From assembly GCF_006439015.1 (NCBI RefSeq), contig NZ_RCZG01000015.1, forward strand, positions 1-64,000: a DNA stretch of 64,000 bases, in the 5' to 3' direction. Shown piece after piece: positions 9,355 to 20,413 of this stretch. The DNA comes from Mycolicibacterium hodleri. Lineage in GTDB: Bacteria > Actinomycetota > Actinomycetes > Mycobacteriales > Mycobacteriaceae. Each line of letters begins with the position of its first letter. The first letter of the stretch is position 1. The notes below the pieces were generated by a model, which was given only the letters and a program-made list of their open reading frames with translations, was not told where the DNA came from and ran no database searches. The translations under genes were made by a program, and so were the position numbers.

Positions 9355-12300
9355 ATGGCGACGCAGCGCACACGAGCACGTCGCCTAGCATCGAACCTCG
9401 TGCCCGCCAGGACCGTTCGACTCATCGCGATCATCGCGGGCGTCATGGGACTCCTGCTCTGCGCGCTCACCCCGCTGCTCCCCGTCAAACAGACGACGGC
9501 CGCGATCCTCTGGCCGCAGGGCGTGGGGTCCGATGGGCTGATCACCGACGTGACGGCTCCGCTGGTGTCCGGCGCACCGCTGGCGCTCGACGCAACCATC
9601 CCCTGCCAGGTCATCTCGACGCTCCCCGCCGCAGGGGGCGTCGTCCTGTCCACCATTCCGGACGGCGGTATCGACGCAGGCCGCAACGGGCTGTTCGTCC
9701 GTGCGACCGCCGACAGCGTCATCGTCGCGTTCCGCGACTCCGTGGCCGCCGTCGCCCCGCGTCAGGCCGTCAGCTCCGGTGCCTGCAGCATGCTGCACGT
9801 CTGGGCCAACGTCGGCGCCGTCGGCGCGGACTTCGTCGGCATTCCAGGAGCGACCGGCACACTGGCACCCGAGAAAAAGCCTCAGGTGGCGGGGATCTTC
9901 ACCAACCTGAAGGTTGCCGCCCAGTCGGGGCTCTCGGCCCGCATCGACGTCGACACCCGCTTCGTCACCGCGCCGACCGCCCTCAAGACCGCGCTGATGG
10001 TGCTCGGCGTGCTGGCCACCATCGCTGCGATCGTGGCACTCGCCGTCCTGGACCGCCGGAGCCGCGCTGGCGGCGACATCGGCCTCCGCGGCGGCCGACG
10101 TACACACGGCACGTGGCGCAGATTCTGGCGTGTCGGGATCGCGACGTGGCTGGCCGACGGTGTCGTCGTCGGCACCCTACTGCTGTGGCACGTCGTCGGT
10201 GCCACCTCGTCGGACGACGGCTACAACCTCACCATCGCGCGGGTGTCCGGCGACGCGGGCTATGCCGCCAACTACTACCGCTTCTTCGGCGCATCGGAGG
10301 CGCCGTTCGACTGGTACCAGTCCGTGCTCGCGCACCTGGCCGCCGTCAGCACGGCCGGTGTGTGGATGCGTCTGCCCGCCCTCGTCGCGGGCCTGTCCAC
10401 CTGGATGTTGCTCAGTCGCTGGGTGCTCCCGCGGCTGGGTAGGCGACTTGCGGTGAACCGCGTGGCGGTCTGGACCGGTGCCGCGGTGTTCCTGGCGAGC
10501 TGGCTTCCCTTCAACAACGGCTTGCGCCCCGAACCGCTGATCGCCTTCGCGGTGCTCGCGACCTGGGTGCTCGTCGAGTACTCGATCGGCGCCCGTCGGG
10601 TGTGGCCCGCGGCCCTCGCGATCATCATCGCGATGTTCAGTGTGACGCTGGCACCGCAGGGGTTGATCTCGATCGCGCCGCTGCTGGTCGGCGCGCGAGG
10701 CATCTACGGGGTCGCCAGGGATCGACGGGCCGGCGAGAACGGGATCGGAGTTCTCGCTCCGCTCGCCACCTACGCCGCCTCGCTGTCATTGGTCTTCGTG
10801 ATCGTCTTCCGCGACCAGACACTGGCCACCGTCGCGGAATCGGCGCGGATCAAGTACACCGTCGGCCCGACGATCTCCTGGTACCAGGAGTTCCTGCGCT
10901 ACTACTTCCTCACCGTCAAGGAAAGCGTCGACGGATCTCTGACTCGACGCTTCGCCGTGTTCGCGCTGCTGCTGTGCCTCTTCGGCCTCCTAGCGGTCCT
11001 GCTTCGCCGCGGGAGCCTGCCCGGAATCGTCACCGCACCGATCTGGCGCCTCCTCGGCACGACGGCCGTCGGTCTGCTGTTGCTGATGTTCACACCCACC
11101 AAGTGGGTCGTGCAGTTCGGCGCATTCGCCGGACTCGGTGGCGCGCTGGGCGCCGTCACCGCCCTCACGTTCTCCCGCGTGGGACTGCACAGTCGGCGCA
11201 ATCTCGCGCTCTACGTCACCGCCCTCCTATTCATCCTCGCCTGGGCCACTGCGGGCATCAACGGCTGGTTCTACGTCGGCAACTATGGGGTGCCCTGGTT
11301 CGACAAGCAGCCGGTGCTCGCCGGATACCCGGTGACCTCGATGTTCCTCGGGTTGGCAATCGCAACCGGCGTGCTTGCCGGCTGGCTGCACTTTCGGATG
11401 GACTACGCCGGGCACACCGAGGTCGAAAACACCGGCCGCAACCGGGTGCTGGCCTCCACGCCGCTTCTGGTGGTGGCGACGTTGATGGTGCTTCTCGAGG
11501 TCGGCTCGATGGTCAAGGGCGCCGCCGTCCGTTACCCCCGCTACACGACTGCCGCCGCGAACGTTTCTGCGATCACCTCCGGACTCGGTTCCACCAGTTG
11601 CGCCCTGGCCGACGACGTCCTCGTCGAACCGGACCCCAATGCCGGCCTCCTACAACCGGTTGGCGGTCAGAAGTTCGGACCCGACGGACCGCTCGGTGGC
11701 ACGGACCCCCAAGGGTTCACCCCCAACGGCGTCAGCGACACCCTTCTGCCACCCGAACCCGTGACCGCCAATCCAGGCACCGTCAACTCTCCCGGCTCAT
11801 CCGACAAGCCCAACGTCGGCATCGGCTTCTCTGCGGGCACCGGTGGCGGCTACGGCCCCCAGGGCGTCAACGGCTCACGGGCGTTCCTCCCGTTCGGGCT
11901 CGACCCCGCTCGCACGCCGATCATGGGCAGCTACGGCGAGAACAACGCGACCGCCAAGGCGACGTCGGCCTGGTACGGGCTACCACCCCGCACATCGGAC
12001 CACCCGCTGCTCACCGTCGCGGCCGCGGGCGCCATCTTGTCGACCGACGAAGAGGGCAACTTCAACTACGGTCAGTCGCTGAAACTCCAATGGGGCGCGC
12101 GTAATCCGGACGGCAGCTATCGAGCGTTGGCCGAGGTGGAGCCGATCGACCCGCTGGTGCCCCAACGGGCCTGGCGGAACCTGCGCTTCCCGCTGGCCGC
12201 CGTGCCGCCGGAGGCCAACGTGGTTCGGATCGTCGCCGATGACCCGAACCTGTCGACCGACCAATGGTTCGCGTTCACCCCGCCCCGCGTCCCGGCATTG

Positions 12301-12708
12301 CAGACCGCGCAACAGTTCCTCGGGTCGACCACGCCGGTGCTGATGGACATCGCCTCCGCCGCGAACTTCCCGTGCCAGCGGCCGGCGTCCCAGCACCTCG
12401 GCATCGCCGAACTCCCGGACTACCGGATCCTGCCGAACTCCAAGCAGGTCGTCGTCTCGTCCAACCAGTGGCAGTCCGCTGACGACGGCGGACCCTTCCT
12501 CTACATTCAGGCACTGCTTCGCACGTCCACCGTCCCGACGTACCTGAGCGGGGATTGGTACCAAGACTGGGGTTCGATCGAACGCTACGACCGGATCGTG
12601 CCCGCGGCGACCGCCCCCGACGTCACCGTCGACGAGGGCACCCAGACGGTCCTTGGTTGGACGCGCCGCGGCCCGATCCGAGCCCTGCCACTGGAGACGG
12701 ACTCGTGA
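9355..12708 (+). CDS. embA: Arabinosyltransferase EmbA
   Basis: A 1117-residue GT-C enzyme that forms the EmbA-EmbB heterodimer, which builds the branched arabinan of arabinogalactan. The donor motif [13 protein letters not shown] has Asp287 and Asp288. [13 protein letters not shown], the [11 protein letters not shown] helix and the C-terminal sugar-binding domain ([14 protein letters not shown]) match MTB EmbA closely. Its last codons overlap the embB start in a GTGA, so the two subunits are coupled. ATG 9355 is used; the GTG for [11 protein letters not shown] at 9400 is an alternative that removes an atypical Arg-rich leader. Confidence 0.96.
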   Translation: MATQRTRARRLASNLVPARTVRLIAIIAGVMGLLLCALTPLLPVKQTTAAILWPQGVGSDGLITDVTAPLVSGAPLALDATIPCQVISTLPAAGGVVLSTIPDGGIDAGRNGLFVRATADSVIVAFRDSVAAVAPRQAVSSGACSMLHVWANVGAVGADFVGIPGATGTLAPEKKPQVAGIFTNLKVAAQSGLSARIDVDTRFVTAPTALKTALMVLGVLATIAAIVALAVLDRRSRAGGDIGLRGGRRTHGTWRRFWRVGIATWLADGVVVGTLLLWHVVGATSSDDGYNLTIARVSGDAGYAANYYRFFGASEAPFDWYQSVLAHLAAVSTAGVWMRLPALVAGLSTWMLLSRWVLPRLGRRLAVNRVAVWTGAAVFLASWLPFNNGLRPEPLIAFAVLATWVLVEYSIGARRVWPAALAIIIAMFSVTLAPQGLISIAPLLVGARGIYGVARDRRAGENGIGVLAPLATYAASLSLVFVIVFRDQTLATVAESARIKYTVGPTISWYQEFLRYYFLTVKESVDGSLTRRFAVFALLLCLFGLLAVLLRRGSLPGIVTAPIWRLLGTTAVGLLLLMFTPTKWVVQFGAFAGLGGALGAVTALTFSRVGLHSRRNLALYVTALLFILAWATAGINGWFYVGNYGVPWFDKQPVLAGYPVTSMFLGLAIATGVLAGWLHFRMDYAGHTEVENTGRNRVLASTPLLVVATLMVLLEVGSMVKGAAVRYPRYTTAAANVSAITSGLGSTSCALADDVLVEPDPNAGLLQPVGGQKFGPDGPLGGTDPQGFTPNGVSDTLLPPEPVTANPGTVNSPGSSDKPNVGIGFSAGTGGGYGPQGVNGSRAFLPFGLDPARTPIMGSYGENNATAKATSAWYGLPPRTSDHPLLTVAAAGAILSTDEEGNFNYGQSLKLQWGARNPDGSYRALAEVEPIDPLVPQRAWRNLRFPLAAVPPEANVVRIVADDPNLSTDQWFAFTPPRVPALQTAQQFLGSTTPVLMDIASAANFPCQRPASQHLGIAELPDYRILPNSKQVVVSSNQWQSADDGGPFLYIQALLRTSTVPTYLSGDWYQDWGSIERYDRIVPAATAPDVTVDEGTQTVLGWTRRGPIRALPLETDS

Positions 12709-15700
12709 GCAATTCAGATTCGTTGCGAGCGGGAGCCAAGACCACCCGGTGGGTGGCGATGATCGCAGGCCTCGTCGGCTTCGTCTTGTCAGTGCTGACC
12801 CCGCTGCTGCCCGTCGTACAGACGACCGCGACGCTGAATTGGCCACAAGCCGGGCAGGTCGACAACGTGACCGCGCCACTGATCACGCTGACACCGGTCA
12901 CCTTGACGGCCACCGTGCCCTGCGACGTGTTGCGAGACATGGCAAATCGCGGCGGCGGCATCGTGCTGGGTACCGCACCGCCCGAGGCCAAGGACGCCGC
13001 GCTCAACGGGCTGTTCGTCAGCGTCACCCGAAAGATCACTGACCAACGGATCATCGTCACCGACCGCAACGTCGTCGTCGCCACCATGCCGATGTACCGG
13101 GCATTGGGCCCAGAGTGCACCCGGTTGGAGATCACCTCGTCGGAGGCGGGCACATTCGCCACGTTCCCGGGGATGAGCGATCCGACCGACCCGCAGAAGG
13201 ATTTCCGCAGCGGGTTCTCCGACCCCAATCTGCGACCCAACTTCGTTGGCGTCTTCACCGACCTGAACGGGCCCGCCCCGCAGGGGCTCTCACTGTCGGC
13301 GACGATCGACACCCGCTTCACCACCAAGCCGACGGTGCTGAAGCTCAGCGCGATGCTGTTGGCGATGGTCGCCACCGCCATCGCTCTCGTCGCACTGTGG
13401 CGACTCGACCAGCTCGACGGTCGGCGCATGCAACGGGTGATCCCGTCACGATGGCGAACGTTCACGGCAACGGACGTCGTCGTGGTCGGTGGATTCCTGC
13501 TCTGGCACGTCATCGGCGCCAATTCATCGGACGACGGCTACATCCTGCAGATGGCTCGCGTCGCCGACCGCGCAGGCTACATGTCGAATTACTTCCGCTG
13601 GTTCGGCAGCCCGGAGGATCCGTTCGGCTGGCTGTACAACGTATTCGCCCTGATGACACACGTCAGCGACGCCAGTATCTGGATGCGCCTGCCCGACCTG
13701 ATCTGTGCGCTGGTGTGCTGGCTGCTGCTGTCGCGCGAGGTGCTGCCCCGGCTGGGCCCGGCGGTCGCGTCGAGTCGCTCTGCGATGTGGGCCGCGGGCC
13801 TGGTCCTGATGGCGGCCTGGATGCCGTTCAACAACGGCTTGCGCCCCGAGGGCCAGATCGCCACCGGTGCGCTCATCACCTACGTGCTCATCGAGCGGGC
13901 GATCATCTCCGGTCGACTCACGCCGGCTGCCCTCGCGATCGTCTCCGCCGCCTTCACGCTCGGCATCCAGCCCACCGGACTGATCGCGGTGGCCGCACTG
14001 CTGGCGGGCGGTCGTCCACTGCTGCGCATCCTGGTGCGCAGACATCGCGTCGTGGGCACCTGGCCGCTGGTGCTGCCACTACTGGCGGCGGGCACCATCA
14101 TCCTCACCGTCGTCTTCGCGGATCAGACGTTGGCAACGGTGTTGGAAGCCACCAGGATTCGCACCGCGATCGGCCCCAGCCAGGCCTGGTACACCGAGAA
14201 CCTACGCTACTTCTACCTGATCCTGCCGACGGTAGACGGCTCGCTGTCACGCCGCTTCGGCTTCATGATCACGGCGCTCAGCTTGTTCGCCTCGTTGTTC
14301 ATCATGTTGCGGCGCGGGCGGGTGCCCGGCGTCGCCCGCGGCCCCGTGTGGCGCCTCGTCGGCATCATCTTCGGCACCATGTTCTTCCTGATGTTCACCC
14401 CCACCAAATGGGTGCATCACTTCGGCCTGTTCGCCGCCGTCGGCGCGGCGATGGCCGCGGTAGCCACCGTGCTGGTGTCGCGGGAGGTGCTGCGCTCCCC
14501 ACGCAACCGGATGGCGTTCGCCGCCGGGGTGCTCTTCGTGATCGCACTGACCTTCTCGAGCACCAACGGCTGGTGGTACGTCTCGAGTTACGGCGTGCCG
14601 TTCAACAATGCGTTGCCGAAGATCGGTGGCGTCACCGTCAGCACGATCTTCTTCGCGCTATTCGTCGTCGCCGCGCTGTGGGCGTTCTGGCTGCACTTCG
14701 CCCGCGATCGCGACGAGAGCAGGCTGGTGCGTCTGGTGACCGCCGCACCCATCCCGATCACCGCGGGCTTCATGGTCGTGGTGTTCGTCGCATCGATGCT
14801 CGCGGGCGTGGTGCGGCAGCACGGGACCTACTCGAACGCGTCATCCAACCTTGCGGCGTTCGTCGGCGGTTGCGGCCTTGCCGACGACGTACTGGTCGAA
14901 CCGGACACCAACGCGGGCTTCCTGACGCCGCTTCCCGGAAATTACGGTCCACTCGGCCCGCTCGGCGGGGTCGGCTCCGTCGGCTTCACCCCCAACGGCG
15001 TGCCGGAACGCATCGTCGCCGAGGCCATCCGCAACGACCTGCCGACACCGGGAACCGACTACGACTGGGAGGCGCCGGTCAAGCTGTCGAGCAAGGGAAT
15101 CAACTCCTCGACCGTTCCGCTTCCGTACGGCCTCGACCCCAAGCGCGTGCCGTTGGCGGGCAGTTATCTGGGCGGCCCCGCGCAGCAGCAGAGCAAGCTG
15201 ACCTCGGCGTGGTATCAACTGCCCGATGGAGGGAAGCGCGACGACGCCCACCCTCTCATCGTCGTCACCGCAGCGGGCAGCATCTCCGGCAACAGCGTGT
15301 TCAACGGCCGCACCGATGGCCAGACCGTCGAGTTGGAGTATGCGCGACCGGGACCGGACGGAGCGCCGGTCGCGGCGGGCCGCGTCGTGCCCTTCGACCT
15401 CGGGCCGATCCCGTCGTGGCGCAATCTGCGCTTCGACCGCTCGCAGATACCGGCCGACGCCACGACCGTGCGCATCGTCGCCGAGGACCTGTCGCTGACC
15501 CCGGGTGACTGGATCGCCGTCACCCCGCCTCGCGTCCCCGAACTCAAGTCCGTGCAGCAATACGTCGGCTCGCAGCAACCGGTCCTGATGGACTGGGCCG
15601 TCGGCTTGGCCTTCCCGTGCCAGCAGCCGATGCTGCACGCCGACGGGGTGACCGAAGTCCCCAAGTTCAGGATCTCGCCCGACTACAACGCCAAGCGCAA

Positions 15701-15929
15701 GGACACCGACACTTGGCAGGACGGCCTCAACGGCGGCCTGCTCGGCATCACCGACCTGCTTCTGCGACAGAACGTGATGGCCACCTACCTGTCGCGCGAC
15801 TGGGGTCGCGACTGGGGCTCGCTGCGCAGGTTCGACACCGTCGTCGACGCACGGCCCGCGCAGATCGACCTCGGCACCGCGACCCATAGTGGGCTGTTCT
15901 CGCCGGGTGAGATCCGCATCAATCCCTAG
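12705..15929 (+). CDS. embB: Arabinosyltransferase EmbB (ethambutol target)
   Basis: A 1074-residue GT-C enzyme and partner of EmbA. GTG 12705 overlaps the embA stop by four bases (GTGA), which fixes the start; the frame is open further upstream but that part lies inside embA. The donor motif [12 protein letters not shown] has Asp276 and Asp277. Met283 is equivalent to MTB Met306, the main ethambutol-resistance position, and is unchanged. The residue before it is Gln where MTB has Gly305. The positions equivalent to I303 and L304, which are changed in some naturally resistant mycobacteria, are I and L here. [11 protein letters not shown] and [11 protein letters not shown] are further signatures. 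Confidence 0.97.
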   Translation: MSNSDSLRAGAKTTRWVAMIAGLVGFVLSVLTPLLPVVQTTATLNWPQAGQVDNVTAPLITLTPVTLTATVPCDVLRDMANRGGGIVLGTAPPEAKDAALNGLFVSVTRKITDQRIIVTDRNVVVATMPMYRALGPECTRLEITSSEAGTFATFPGMSDPTDPQKDFRSGFSDPNLRPNFVGVFTDLNGPAPQGLSLSATIDTRFTTKPTVLKLSAMLLAMVATAIALVALWRLDQLDGRRMQRVIPSRWRTFTATDVVVVGGFLLWHVIGANSSDDGYILQMARVADRAGYMSNYFRWFGSPEDPFGWLYNVFALMTHVSDASIWMRLPDLICALVCWLLLSREVLPRLGPAVASSRSAMWAAGLVLMAAWMPFNNGLRPEGQIATGALITYVLIERAIISGRLTPAALAIVSAAFTLGIQPTGLIAVAALLAGGRPLLRILVRRHRVVGTWPLVLPLLAAGTIILTVVFADQTLATVLEATRIRTAIGPSQAWYTENLRYFYLILPTVDGSLSRRFGFMITALSLFASLFIMLRRGRVPGVARGPVWRLVGIIFGTMFFLMFTPTKWVHHFGLFAAVGAAMAAVATVLVSREVLRSPRNRMAFAAGVLFVIALTFSSTNGWWYVSSYGVPFNNALPKIGGVTVSTIFFALFVVAALWAFWLHFARDRDESRLVRLVTAAPIPITAGFMVVVFVASMLAGVVRQHGTYSNASSNLAAFVGGCGLADDVLVEPDTNAGFLTPLPGNYGPLGPLGGVGSVGFTPNGVPERIVAEAIRNDLPTPGTDYDWEAPVKLSSKGINSSTVPLPYGLDPKRVPLAGSYLGGPAQQQSKLTSAWYQLPDGGKRDDAHPLIVVTAAGSISGNSVFNGRTDGQTVELEYARPGPDGAPVAAGRVVPFDLGPIPSWRNLRFDRSQIPADATTVRIVAEDLSLTPGDWIAVTPPRVPELKSVQQYVGSQQPVLMDWAVGLAFPCQQPMLHADGVTEVPKFRISPDYNAKRKDTDTWQDGLNGGLLGITDLLLRQNVMATYLSRDWGRDWGSLRRFDTVVDARPAQIDLGTATHSGLFSPGEIRINP

Positions 15930-16001
15930 ATGTGAATCATCGCACCTGCGTTGGCGGCGTGGGCTATTCGTACTTTCGCGCCGTCGTCGCGGTATTGATT
16001 G

Positions 16002-16424
16002 CTAGGCGTCGGGCCGCACGTACACCACGCGTGTGCGCAGGACGACGTCCTGCACCGACCGCCGCTGCTTGTCCACCGCCACCAGCACCACGCCCACGGG
16101 GAATACTACGCACGCCACCGCGCGCAGGACGGCCACCGGCAGCGACAGTCGAGCCGAGCGAGTGTCGACCACGCGGACACCCATCACCACGGCGCCCGCC
16201 GTGCATCCGGAGGTGACCCAACAGCCCGTCAAGTACAGCACCGCAACGCCGAACAGCACTGTCGTCGAGAAGATGGCGTTGAGTTCGGGGAAGCTGAATG
16301 CGGAGGGTTGCAGCATCAGCCGCGTCAATGCCACCCCGAGGTAGATGATCCCGACGATCGCCCCGACGACGATCAGATCGATGACCGCGGCGACGCTGCG
16401 GCTGACGATGCCCGCGGTGTTCAA
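16002..16424 (-). CDS. RDD-family membrane protein
   Basis: A 140-residue protein with about three membrane helices. The N-terminal SRSVAAVIDLIVVG holds the Arg and first Asp of the RDD signature, and QRRSVQDVVLRTRV near the end holds the last Asp. The function of this family is mostly unknown; some members are linked to ion or metabolite transport. The ATG overlaps the stop of the upstream 16421-16849 gene (ATGA), so they form a coupled pair. It is convergent with embB. Confidence 0.75.
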   Translation of the reverse strand: MNTAGIVSRSVAAVIDLIVVGAIVGIIYLGVALTRLMLQPSAFSFPELNAIFSTTVLFGVAVLYLTGCWVTSGCTAGAVVMGVRVVDTRSARLSLPVAVLRAVACVVFPVGVVLVAVDKQRRSVQDVVLRTRVVYVRPDA

Positions 16425-16849
16425 TTCGGGGCCTGGCCGCGCCCGAGCATGCGGTCCACGAAGCCGGACACCCTGTCATCCGCGCGTTGCCCCTGAGTAC
16501 GCACGTCGGTCATCACCTCCGCGGTGACGCTGTTGGTCGACTCCCGGATGATCCTCGGGAGGTCGACGCCCTCGATGATGAGGTTGGCCAAACCGATCAG
16601 GTCGATCCTGGCGATGATGGCATCGATGTCGATGTCCGCCGCGATCGCGTCGACGTCGACCCGTTCGCGCACCAGCGCCGTCAGGTCGATCTCGTCGAGG
16701 ACGAGTCCCACCACCTGCGAGCCGACAGCGGAGACGATGGCGCTGAGCTGTCCGCTGAGCTCGACGCGGCCGCGGTGCAGCGGCGCACCGACGATCGGTA
16801 GTGCCTCGCAGCGCTTGAAGAGATCGACGAGGTCAGGCATCTGAAGCAT
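16421..16849 (-). CDS. Hypothetical protein coupled to the RDD gene
   Basis: A 142-residue soluble protein that I do not recognise. It is rich in Ile, Val and Asp, with a repetitive middle (ALVRERVDVDAIAADIDIDAIIARIDLIGLANL) suggestive of amphipathic or beta-helical packing. There is no signal peptide and no Cys. Its stop overlaps the start of the RDD gene. It starts only 14 bases from the divergent MBL gene. M1 (16849) and M4 (16840) are both possible starts. Confidence 0.6.
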   Translation of the reverse strand: MLQMPDLVDLFKRCEALPIVGAPLHRGRVELSGQLSAIVSAVGSQVVGLVLDEIDLTALVRERVDVDAIAADIDIDAIIARIDLIGLANLIIEGVDLPRIIRESTNSVTAEVMTDVRTQGQRADDRVSGFVDRMLGRGQAPN

Positions 16850-16863
16850 CGTAGTGTCGAGGA

Positions 16864-17742
16864 ATGACCGATCGCATCAGACTGGGTGAGGCAACCGTCA
16901 CCCGCGTCGTGGAGACCCAGATCGAGATGCGGACGTCGTTGTTCGCCGGGACCCCGGCTGAGGCGTGGGCCGCGAATGCCGACCTCTTGGAGCCGGACTT
17001 CTGGAACCGCGATGCCGAGCAGTGGCGCATCACCATGCAGATCTGGGTCGTGGAGGTCGACGGGCTGACCGTGGTGATCGACACCGGCGTCGGCAACGAC
17101 CGACATCGTCCCCACATGCCACCGCTGGATCATCTGTCGACGAACTTCCTCGCCGACTTCCTCCGCGCCGGCTTCGACCCCGCTGGTGTCGACGTCGTGA
17201 TCAACACGCACCTCCATACCGACCACGTCGGCTGGAACACGCACCTGGTCGACGGGGCGTGGGTGCCGACGTTCCCCAACGCGCGCTACGTGATGCCCGA
17301 GGCAGACCTTCGCTACTTCGGCCCGGACGGCCCGGGTCACAACGATGCCATGGCAAACGTGTTCGCCGACAGCGTGATTCCCGTCGATGCTCAGATCGAG
17401 CCGTGGGCAAACGATCTTGCGCTCAGCGAGTCGCTGCGGCTTCGGCCCGCCGCGGGACACACCCCGGGGTCGTCGGTGCTGTGGCTCGACGCCGGTAAAC
17501 CCGCCGTCTTCGTCGGCGACCTGACGCACTGCCCCATCCAGATTCCCCGTCCCGACGATCCGTGCGCGTTCGACGTGGATTCGGCCGCCGCTGCAGCAAC
17601 CCGCAAACGCGTCTTCACCGAGGCATCGCGGTCGCGCGCCTTCGTCATTCCCGCGCACTATCCCGGGCACGGCGGCACCACACTGGTGGCACGAGGAGAC
17701 CGGTTCGCGGCCGACGACTGGCTGGACCTTCCGCGCATCTAG
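16864..17742 (+). CDS. Metallo-beta-lactamase-fold hydrolase
   Basis: A 292-residue metallohydrolase. The Zn-binding motif INTHLHTDHVGW is complete (HxHxDH). Further ligands are the His in RPAAGHTPGSS, the Asp in VFVGDLTH and the His in IPAHYPGHGG. The overall order resembles N-acyl-homoserine lactonase/AhlD-type enzymes, but the substrate cannot be told from the sequence. It has no signal peptide, so it is probably cytoplasmic. It is convergent with the DUF4331 gene at a 9-base gap. Confidence 0.85.
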   Translation: MTDRIRLGEATVTRVVETQIEMRTSLFAGTPAEAWAANADLLEPDFWNRDAEQWRITMQIWVVEVDGLTVVIDTGVGNDRHRPHMPPLDHLSTNFLADFLRAGFDPAGVDVVINTHLHTDHVGWNTHLVDGAWVPTFPNARYVMPEADLRYFGPDGPGHNDAMANVFADSVIPVDAQIEPWANDLALSESLRLRPAAGHTPGSSVLWLDAGKPAVFVGDLTHCPIQIPRPDDPCAFDVDSAAAAATRKRVFTEASRSRAFVIPAHYPGHGGTTLVARGDRFAADDWLDLPRI

Positions 17743-17751
17743 CACCGAATA

Positions 17752-18762
17752 TCAGTGCGGCGGGCCAAGATACGGAAACCGCGCCAACGTGTCGGGGTGC
17801 GGGCTCAGGCCGCTCGGGGGACACTCCCCCTTGGTCAGGAACGCCAGTCGATAATCGATCACGTCGTCGGTGAACACGCGTCCGTTCGGATACCTCGCGG
17901 GTCTGGACGGATCGTAGGTCAGCATGTCGGGGAGGGTGCCCTCCTCGTCGATGGCTGCGACGGCTTCGTCGTCGGTGTATCCGCCGGTATGGCCCATCAG
18001 GTGGATGAACATGCCGATCCAGCGTTCGCGATCGTGGATCGGTTCGGATGCGTTGTATTCCTCCTTGGTGTCGTCGGTGTTGAAGAAGCTGCTCACCGAC
18101 GGATGGCCTGCCCTGTCGACGTGGAGCAGTTCACCATCGCGGCGCAGGCTGCAACGCCCCCAGATACGGACGTCGGGGTCGGCGCCGAGAGCACTGGTCG
18201 GAAGCTCGAGCACCATCGAGCAGACGTTGGCTTCCGTGTTCGAATCGACGCCCGTCCAAGGAGATTCGGCCGTCAGATGCGGTGAGGTGAAGTTTCGACC
18301 ACCCGTGATGTCGAAGAGATTCTTGATCCCGTCGAAGTCGAAGAAGAAGGCGTCGCTGCGCGCACCGGCGAAGAACGTGAAGTCGCCCGAGGTGGCTATG
18401 TGCGGTTCGGGACCGAAGGACACCTCGACGGCGTCGAAGATCTTCTCGCCGACTGCCTCCGGTACGACAGCGTCGTCGTCGACGGCCAGGTAGACGTCGA
18501 CGGTTTGGCGTCCGTCCCTGGGTTCGGCGAACACGAAGCTGAATGCGATGTCGTTGCGCAGATCACCGTCGTTGTCGATCGCGAGACGATAGATCGCGTC
18601 AGGGTGCAGGAAGTCCGCCTGCGGATTGGCGTTGAGGATGAGGACGGTGCGCGACGAGTCGGCAGGCGACGGGAACGCATACAGGTCGCAGAGATCCAGC
18701 CGCTGATCACCCAGCGGTGGTCCCAGGCTCAGTCCGGTGAAGTGGTTCGACATGCGTTCCAT
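17752..18762 (-). CDS. DUF4331-family protein
   Basis: A 336-residue protein with the DUF4331 pattern: GDQRLDLCDLYAFPSPADSSRTVLILNANP at the N-terminus (shown by its key parts LCDLYAF and LILNANP), AIDNDGDLRNDIAFSF, and ADAFFFDFDGIKNLF-like segments in the middle. The family is widespread in bacteria and its role is unknown. No clear signal peptide is seen in this frame. M1 (18762) and M4 (18753) are both usable starts. It stands alone and is convergent with the MBL gene. Confidence 0.75.
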   Translation of the reverse strand: MERMSNHFTGLSLGPPLGDQRLDLCDLYAFPSPADSSRTVLILNANPQADFLHPDAIYRLAIDNDGDLRNDIAFSFVFAEPRDGRQTVDVYLAVDDDAVVPEAVGEKIFDAVEVSFGPEPHIATSGDFTFFAGARSDAFFFDFDGIKNLFDITGGRNFTSPHLTAESPWTGVDSNTEANVCSMVLELPTSALGADPDVRIWGRCSLRRDGELLHVDRAGHPSVSSFFNTDDTKEEYNASEPIHDRERWIGMFIHLMGHTGGYTDDEAVAAIDEEGTLPDMLTYDPSRPARYPNGRVFTDDVIDYRLAFLTKGECPPSGLSPHPDTLARFPYLGPPH

Positions 18763-18862
18763 CCAACGCCAAGACGGTCGTCAGGGTGCAGGTTGCACCA
18801 ATTCGAGCGGCGTGGGCATCCCGCTTGCGAGGAGCACGCTCGCGGCAAAGGGGTGGCGGGGG
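18763..18862 (-). other. Short intergenic gap with possible accD4 terminator and repeat-like core
   Basis: It holds a small perfect hairpin GGTGCA-GGT-TGCACC at about 18783-18797 and a GCTTGCGAGGAGCACGCTCG stretch (18824-18843) that resembles the second dispersed-repeat family. Either could end transcription of the fadD32-pks13-accD4 operon. No gene is seen. Confidence 0.3.
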
Positions 18863-20413
18863 CTAGATCGGGGTCAGACCGTGCTTGCGCTGCACCCGGG
18901 AGATCTGCTTGTCGTGCAGCAGCCTGATCGCGCTGCGCAGCAACAACCGCGTCTCATGCGGCTCGATGACCCCGTCGATGTAACCGCGCTCCGCAGCGAT
19001 CCACGGCGTCGCCAGATTGAGGTTGTAGCCCTCGATGAAGTCGGCCTTGATCTTCTGCACCTCTGGCGAATTGGGATCGGGGAACCGCTTCACCAGCAAC
19101 TGCGCGGCGCCGTCGGCGCCGATCACCGCGATGCGGGCCGTCGGCCAGGCGAAGTTCAGATCGGCGGTCAACTGCTTGGAGCCCATCACGGCGTACGCGC
19201 CGCCATAGGACTTGCGCACCGTGATGGTCACCTTCGGGATGTCGGCCTCGACGACGGCGTTCAGGAACCGGCCGCCGCGCTTGATGATGCCGCCCTTCTC
19301 CGGTCCGACGCCCGGCATGAAACCAGGGGTATCGACGACGAACACCAGTGGGGTGTTGAACGAGTCGCAGAACCGGATGAACCGGGCCGCCTTGTCCGAC
19401 TCCTCGTTGTCGATGGCCCCCGCGTTGTACATCGGTTGGTTGGCGATCACGCCGACCGGGCGACCGTCGACCCTGGCGAATGCCGTGATGATCGCCGGGC
19501 CCGCGTTCGCCGCCACCTCGAACACGTCACCGTCGTCGAAGATCCGCAGCAGGATCTCGTGCATGTCGTAGGCCGAGTTGTCGGCGTCCGGCACGATCGC
19601 GTCGAGTTCCAGGTCGTGCGGGGTGATCTCCGGCTCGAGCCCGGGGTTGACGAGGGGCGCCGAGTCGAACGTATTGGCAGGCAGGAAGCTGAGGTAGTCG
19701 CGGACGTACTGGAACGCGGCCTCTTCCGACTCGACCACCTGATGGATGTTGCCGTACTTGGCCTGCGCGTCGGCGCCGCCGAGCTCGTCGAGCGAGACGT
19801 CCTCGCCCGTCACGTCCTTGATGACGTCCGGACCCGTGACGAACATGTAGCCCTGATCACGGACCGCGACCACCAGGTCGGTCTGGATCGGCGAGTACAC
19901 CGCGCCACCAGCGCACTTGCCGAAGATGAGGGAGATCTCAGGTACCAGCCCGCGGAGCAATTCGTGGCGCCGGCCCAGCTCGGCGTACCAGGCCAGCGAC
20001 GTCGCGGCGTCCTGGATGCGGGCTCCACCGGAGTCGTTGATGCCGATGATCGGGCAGCCCACCATGGCCACCCACTCCATCAACCGGGCCACCTTGCGGC
20101 CGAACATCTCGCCGACCGAGCCCTGGAACACCGTCTGGTCGTGGCTGAACACGCCTACCGGCCTGCCGTTGATGGTGCCGTGACCGGTGACGACGCCGTC
20201 GCCGTAGAACGCGCCCGGGTCGCCCGGCGTCTTGGCCAGCGCGCCGATCTCCAGGAAGCTACCCGGGTCCAGCAGCGAGTGGATGCGCGCCCGAGCCGAC
20301 GGGATGCCCTTCTTGTCGCGCCGGGCCTTCGCCTTCTCGTCGCCGGGATCCTTCGCCAGTTCCAGCCGCTCGTGGAGGTCGGCCAGCTTCTCGGCCGTGG
20401 TCTTCTGAGTCAC
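18863..20413 (-). CDS. accD4: Acyl-CoA carboxylase beta (carboxyltransferase) subunit AccD4
   Basis: A 516-residue carboxyltransferase, with two crotonase-like halves, that carboxylates the long-chain (C24-C26) acyl-CoA used as extender by Pks13 in mycolic acid synthesis; it works with an AccA3 biotin subunit encoded elsewhere. The oxyanion-hole segments DSGGARIQ and [11 protein letters not shown] in the N-half and [12 protein letters not shown] in the C-half are visible. Its ATG overlaps the pks13 stop (ATGA), which is strong evidence of coupling. Gene order and length agree with Rv3799c. Confidence 0.97.
   Translation of the reverse strand: MTQKTTAEKLADLHERLELAKDPGDEKAKARRDKKGIPSARARIHSLLDPGSFLEIGALAKTPGDPGAFYGDGVVTGHGTINGRPVGVFSHDQTVFQGSVGEMFGRKVARLMEWVAMVGCPIIGINDSGGARIQDAATSLAWYAELGRRHELLRGLVPEISLIFGKCAGGAVYSPIQTDLVVAVRDQGYMFVTGPDVIKDVTGEDVSLDELGGADAQAKYGNIHQVVESEEAAFQYVRDYLSFLPANTFDSAPLVNPGLEPEITPHDLELDAIVPDADNSAYDMHEILLRIFDDGDVFEVAANAGPAIITAFARVDGRPVGVIANQPMYNAGAIDNEESDKAARFIRFCDSFNTPLVFVVDTPGFMPGVGPEKGGIIKRGGRFLNAVVEADIPKVTITVRKSYGGAYAVMGSKQLTADLNFAWPTARIAVIGADGAAQLLVKRFPDPNSPEVQKIKADFIEGYNLNLATPWIAAERGYIDGVIEPHETRLLLRSAIRLLHDKQISRVQRKHGLTPI

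Noticed and set aside
12555-12704. 50-codon upstream extension of embB
   Set aside because: It lies inside embA in another frame; the GTGA overlap is the natural start.
15930-16001. A tRNA or small RNA in the embB/RDD gap
   Set aside because: No cloverleaf or strong hairpin could be drawn.
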